Origin: Flavimaricola sp. | Lineage (GTDB): Bacteria; Pseudomonadota; Alphaproteobacteria; Rhodobacterales; Rhodobacteraceae | Direction of reading: 5' to 3' | Assembly (NCBI GenBank): GCA_023300365.1 | Contig: JALZWD010000402.1 | Location: 1-7,772, forward strand | DNA length: 7,772 nt | Shown here: positions 5,624-7,772 of the stretch, piece by piece | Layout: each line of letters begins with the position of its first letter | Numbering within the stretch: the stretch's first letter is position 1 | Translations under genes and position numbers: made by a program | Notes under the pieces: generated by a model | Database searches by the model: none | Told to the model about the DNA's origin: nothing | Seen by the model: the letters and a program-made list of their open reading frames with translations, nothing else

Positions 5624-5667
5624 GGTGATGTGCTTTGGTTGCGCAAAGCGTGCCATGGCACATCGCC
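5624..5667 (+). terminator. Hairpin after znuA, likely terminator or mRNA-stabilising stem
   Basis: GGTGATGTGC (5624-5633) pairs with GCACATCGCC (5658-5667) over 10 bp with a single G-U pair, starting 19 nt after the znuA stop. The loop can fold further (GCTTTG 5632-5637 with CAAAGC 5644-5649), and GTGCCATGGCAC (5650-5661) is itself palindromic, so alternative folds exist. Only TGTTT follows, a poor U-run. Confidence 0.45.
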
Positions 5668-5731
5668 TGTTTGGGGACGCCAACAAATTTGTAGGGCAAG
5701 CAGGGCCAAAAGACGCAAATTGCTGTGATGG

Positions 5732-5767
5732 CTTTGATACGCGGCGCGCAGATTTGTGATATCAAAG
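5732..5767. promoter_or_regulatory. Long-spaced inverted repeat upstream of the DUF302 gene
   Basis: CTTTGATA (5732-5739) and TATCAAAG (5760-5767) are a perfect 8-bp inverted repeat separated by 20 nt, 73-108 bp upstream of the DUF302 ATG. The half-sites recall TTGAT/ATCAA arms of Fnr-type boxes but are far too widely spaced for one dimer. Two separate half-sites, a looping regulator or a hairpin are all possible. No regulator can be named. Confidence 0.4.
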
Positions 5768-5839
5768 GTATTGCAGAATCTCGCTATTTGATTTGCTGTT
5801 GGTTGCTCAAGCTGTTCAGATGGAAAAAGGGTCTCGGTT

Positions 5840-6301
5840 ATGCGTGTTCTAGCATTTTGTCTTTGTTTATTTGCGTTACCTTCGCAGGCCGAAATGGCCC
5901 CACGCGATGGGTGGAGTGTTGTGCAGACCCAAAAAACCTACGCGGACTTAATTGAAGATGTGAGGGTTGCTGTCCGGGCCAATTCGATGGCTGTTGTAAC
6001 GCAAGCGGGACCAACAGGAGCGGCGCGCAACCGAGGCATCGACATACCAGGAAATCGTGTAATTGGTGTGTTTAACAATATTTTTGCGGTACGGGTTCTA
6101 GAGTTATCTACTGCTGCAATGATCGAAGCTCCGATCCGCTTGTACGTGACTGAAAATTCAGATGGCACTGCATCTCTGTCGTATAAACACCCCAGCACGG
6201 TTTTTGCGCCGTATGTGGCCGAAGCGGGCGCGGATCTTGTGCGCGCGGCAGAGGAATTAGACGTCATTTTTGCCTCGATTGCTCTGGCGGCATCGCAATA
6301 G
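5840..6301 (+). CDS. Secreted DUF302 domain protein
   Basis: 153 residues. A signal peptide covers 1-17 (MRVLAFCLCLFALPSQA, cut before E18), placing the protein in the periplasm. The rest fits the DUF302 fold: an opening amphipathic helix (YADLIEDVRVAVRANSMAVV, 34-53), a middle GNRVIGVFNNIFAVRVLELS (71-90) where the family has its I-x-x-FGNP-like strand, then IEAPIRLYVTENSDGTASLSY (95-115) matching the conserved P-L-x-x-x-V-x-E-x-x-D-G-x-x-x-x-x-Y strand pair, and a final helix. The function of DUF302 is not established; members often occur near sulfur-oxidation or redox genes, but there is no such gene directly beside this one. An AAAAAGG element lies 9 nt before the ATG. It has its own 235-bp upstream region with a large inverted repeat, so it is likely transcribed separately from znuA. 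Confidence 0.8.
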   Translation: MRVLAFCLCLFALPSQAEMAPRDGWSVVQTQKTYADLIEDVRVAVRANSMAVVTQAGPTGAARNRGIDIPGNRVIGVFNNIFAVRVLELSTAAMIEAPIRLYVTENSDGTASLSYKHPSTVFAPYVAEAGADLVRAAEELDVIFASIALAASQ

Positions 6302-6734
6302 GTCTTCGTAGGCTAGGGTGAGCCTTGAGCTTCGGCCCGAATATCTATGTGACGAAAATGATCTAACTATGCTTGGCGTTCGCCGCGTCAAGAGTTGCGT
6401 CGCGAGCCGCAGTCGGTAGGGATCACAACCAAACATAGCGGCTGCTTGGCTGCCTTAGTTTGTGTAATCCACGGTATGCGTGCGACTGGCAGCGTACCCG
6501 TCGAGCATATTTGATCATCGGAGACCATCTGGGGGGCCAAAGAAGCTGTCGGTACGTACTTGGAGAGGCGTGGTTTTTTAATGACGTGTCTGCTGGTGGA
6601 AATTCACATCGGTGAACAAGTATCCATTGTCATCCGAGCCCTCGGTGAAAGCAGTAAGGCAACGTGTTTTCTTCATTGCGATGAGTGCTGGGCGGCCGCC
6701 CGGTGAAGAACGGCCGCACTAGAATTTCGGGGGC
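6302..6734. other. 433-bp stretch without a convincing gene
   Basis: No recognisable protein or structural RNA was found on either strand. Just after the DUF302 stop, AGGCT (6310-6314) and AGCCT (6321-6325) form a short stem that might end that transcript. A plus-strand frame is open from 6362 to 6706 apart from a single TGA at 6512-6514. Its right part holds an ATG frame of 41 codons (6581-6706) with four Cys, three of them spaced CFLHCDEC, but it has no well-spaced ribosome binding site and no known match. It could be a decayed gene, a leader or chance. The right end holds the hairpin at 6684-6720. Confidence 0.4.
6684..6720 (-). terminator. GC-rich hairpin downstream of the AhpC/TSA-like gene
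   Basis: On the minus strand AGTGC-GGCCG (6720-6711) can pair with CGGCC (6698-6694) and GCACT (6688-6684), with a bulge of five bases. Within it lies the perfect 12-bp palindrome GGGCGGCCGCCC (6690-6701), which gives a competing fold. The stem begins 14 nt after the stop at 6735, the right place for a terminator, but no T-run follows. Confidence 0.4.
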
Positions 6735-7253
6735 TTAGACCGTGCCGCGTGGTGGTCTGTCGTTTTCTTTGGTGAATATCATGCCGTCTAAAAGCTCTGT
6801 CAATTCAGGGCGCGCGGAAGGGCCATTCGAGATTGAAATTAGTAAAACACTTCCGTCTGGTCGGATGACAAAAGTACCGGGCTCCGCAAAGCGCCGGTCG
6901 GTTTCTTGTGGCGACAATGGCTCGGTGACAAAGAGACCAAGCGTGGCCATCTGTGCCTCATCAAGACCGTAACCGAGGTCAAACTTCCAACCAAATTCAT
7001 CTTGGTCAGCTTGAGCCTTTTCAATGGGGTCTGCTGAGATGACTGCGATATCAAATCCTGCGGCGGCCCAATCACTACGCATTTTGTCGAGGATGTTGAG
7101 GTATTTTTTGCATCGCGGGCAGTGTTTACCCCGGTACACCACGAAGAGCGTCCAGTTTTCTTTTTTGCCACCTACGGTGATGTCGCCGCCACCTACTTTG
7201 GGGAATGACATAGGACTTAGGATACTTCCCGCGGTGGGTTTGGGTGTGGGCAT
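6735..7253 (-). CDS. AhpC/TSA-like thioredoxin-fold protein with CPRC motif
   Basis: 172 residues with no signal peptide, so probably cytoplasmic. WTLFVVYRGKHCPRCKKYL (34-52) is the beta-strand plus active-site helix of redoxins, with C45-P-R-C48 in the CxxC position. DIAVISADPIEKAQADQDEFGW (68-89) and LGYGLDEAQMATLGLF (93-108) follow the AhpC/TSA order, and EPGTFVIRPDGSVLL (124-138) is the conserved late strand pair. Its CxxC resembles peroxiredoxin-like proteins rather than typical 2-Cys peroxiredoxins, so it could be a thiol peroxidase or a disulfide reductase. Start: ATG at 7253-7251 with GGAG 9 nt upstream. It lies 90 nt downstream of a GntR-family regulator gene on the same strand and could share its transcript or be controlled by it. 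The partner and substrate are unknown. Confidence 0.85.
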   Translation of the reverse strand: MPTPKPTAGSILSPMSFPKVGGGDITVGGKKENWTLFVVYRGKHCPRCKKYLNILDKMRSDWAAAGFDIAVISADPIEKAQADQDEFGWKFDLGYGLDEAQMATLGLFVTEPLSPQETDRRFAEPGTFVIRPDGSVLLISISNGPSARPELTELLDGMIFTKENDRPPRGTV

Positions 7254-7343
7254 AATTTACGGCTCCATTTGATTTAAACTGGTCGTCTTGAGGTAAGCCA
7301 TTGGCTAAGAAGCAAAAGGCTTTTTGTTGGGTGTTTGTCTGGT

Positions 7344-7772
7344 TTAGTTTTCGGCGGTTTCAAAATAATTGGCGTTGGTCACCGTAATTCTCTGGATTGT
7401 TTCATCAAGCCGCGAGAGGTGTTTAACGCCTGCGGCAACCGCAGCGTCCGGATCGTGTGCAATGACGTGTTTCGCAATTGCCTGATGATCTGCCAAAAGA
7501 ACGGGTAAACGCTGTTCTTTTTCGAGGCCGAGCAAGCAGAGACGGTCGACTTTGGCCTTTTCGACAAGAATGACTTCGAATGCGAAATCTGCTCGTGCTA
7601 TTGTGCAAAGGGTCTGATGGAATTCGTAATCCAATCGCCCAAAGCTGTCAAAATCACTATGTTCCATGACGTCTTTTTGTTGGGCGAGCGCGTCGTTGAG
7701 TTGCGTTTCGTTGTTGGCGTCACAATACATAGCGGCGCGGCGTAAGACCTCGGCATCGATTGCCGCACGGAT
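7344..7772 (-). CDS. GntR-family regulator, FCD ligand-binding domain (N-terminus beyond right edge)
   Basis: 142 codons are open from the right edge (7772) to a TAA at 7346-7344. An internal ATG at 7730 is not the start, since 14 more in-frame codons (IRAAIDAEVLRRAA...) continue the first helix of the domain. The visible part is an all-helical FCD domain: LDYEFHQTL supplies D48 and H52 (counting from the edge), DHQAIAKHVI supplies H96, and VKHLSRL supplies H118, the set of metal-coordinating residues common in FadR/VanR-type GntR proteins. The DNA-binding winged helix lies outside the window. Such regulators respond to organic acids or related metabolites; the ligand here cannot be told. The gene ends 90 nt before the AhpC/TSA-like gene on the same strand. 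Confidence 0.88.
   Translation of the reverse strand: MRAAIDAEVLRRAAMYCDANNETQLNDALAQQKDVMEHSDFDSFGRLDYEFHQTLCTIARADFAFEVILVEKAKVDRLCLLGLEKEQRLPVLLADHQAIAKHVIAHDPDAAVAAGVKHLSRLDETIQRITVTNANYFETAEN

Noticed and set aside
5752..5765. Canonical Fnr box near the DUF302 gene
   Set aside because: Only the right arm (ATCAA) matches; the left arm at the correct spacing is absent.
6581..6706. 41-codon Cys-containing small frame as a real gene
   Set aside because: No well-spaced ribosome binding site, no recognised family and overlap with a hairpin; kept only as an observation.

Overview
The window looks like a chromosomal segment of a marine Roseobacter-type alphaproteobacterium (Rhodobacteraceae). 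This rests on the layout of the zur-znuCB / znuA locus, the protein styles (CxxC AhpC/TSA-like protein, AhpD-like protein, short DUF2892 protein) and an apparently middling GC content. The genus cannot be named from the sequence alone. Nine genes are complete or nearly so, and one gene is cut at each end of the window. There are no rRNA or tRNA genes, CRISPR arrays, insertion sequences or phage genes.

Left third (1-2132, all on the minus strand, so read right to left): an AhpD/carboxymuconolactone-decarboxylase-like protein (2132-1566) is followed by a hairpin. Then come a Crp/Fnr-family regulator with two cysteines in its sensor domain (1392-778), a 62-residue DUF2892 membrane protein ending in CKEC (712-524), and the start of an exported rhodanese-like protein (260 to the left edge). 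Rhodanese and DUF2892 domains are fused in E. coli YgaP. Finding them beside a cysteine-bearing Crp/Fnr regulator suggests a small sulfane-sulfur (persulfide) sensing and handling module. That is inference, not proof.

Centre (2479-5604): a high-affinity zinc uptake locus. On the minus strand zur, znuC and znuB are translationally coupled (4-nt and 1-nt overlaps). znuA is divergent on the plus strand. The 56-bp gap between zur and znuA carries two Zur-box-like sequences whose centres are 31 bp apart, about three helical turns. They are placed to cover a good znuA promoter and the start of zur. ZnuA captures periplasmic Zn(II), ZnuB passes it through the inner membrane, ZnuC hydrolyses ATP, and Zur with bound zinc should repress both transcripts. 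Both ZnuA (internal loop) and ZnuC (C-terminal tail) carry His/Asp-rich segments.

Right third (5605-7772): a secreted DUF302 protein on the plus strand (5840-6301) with an 8-bp inverted repeat upstream, a 433-bp stretch without a convincing gene, then two minus-strand genes: a thioredoxin-fold AhpC/TSA-like protein with a CPRC motif, and the FCD ligand-binding domain of a GntR-family regulator cut by the right edge.

I see no clear previously undescribed multi-gene system. The most useful leads are the paired Zur operators, the putative persulfide-response module at the left, and several strong unexplained inverted repeats upstream of genes.
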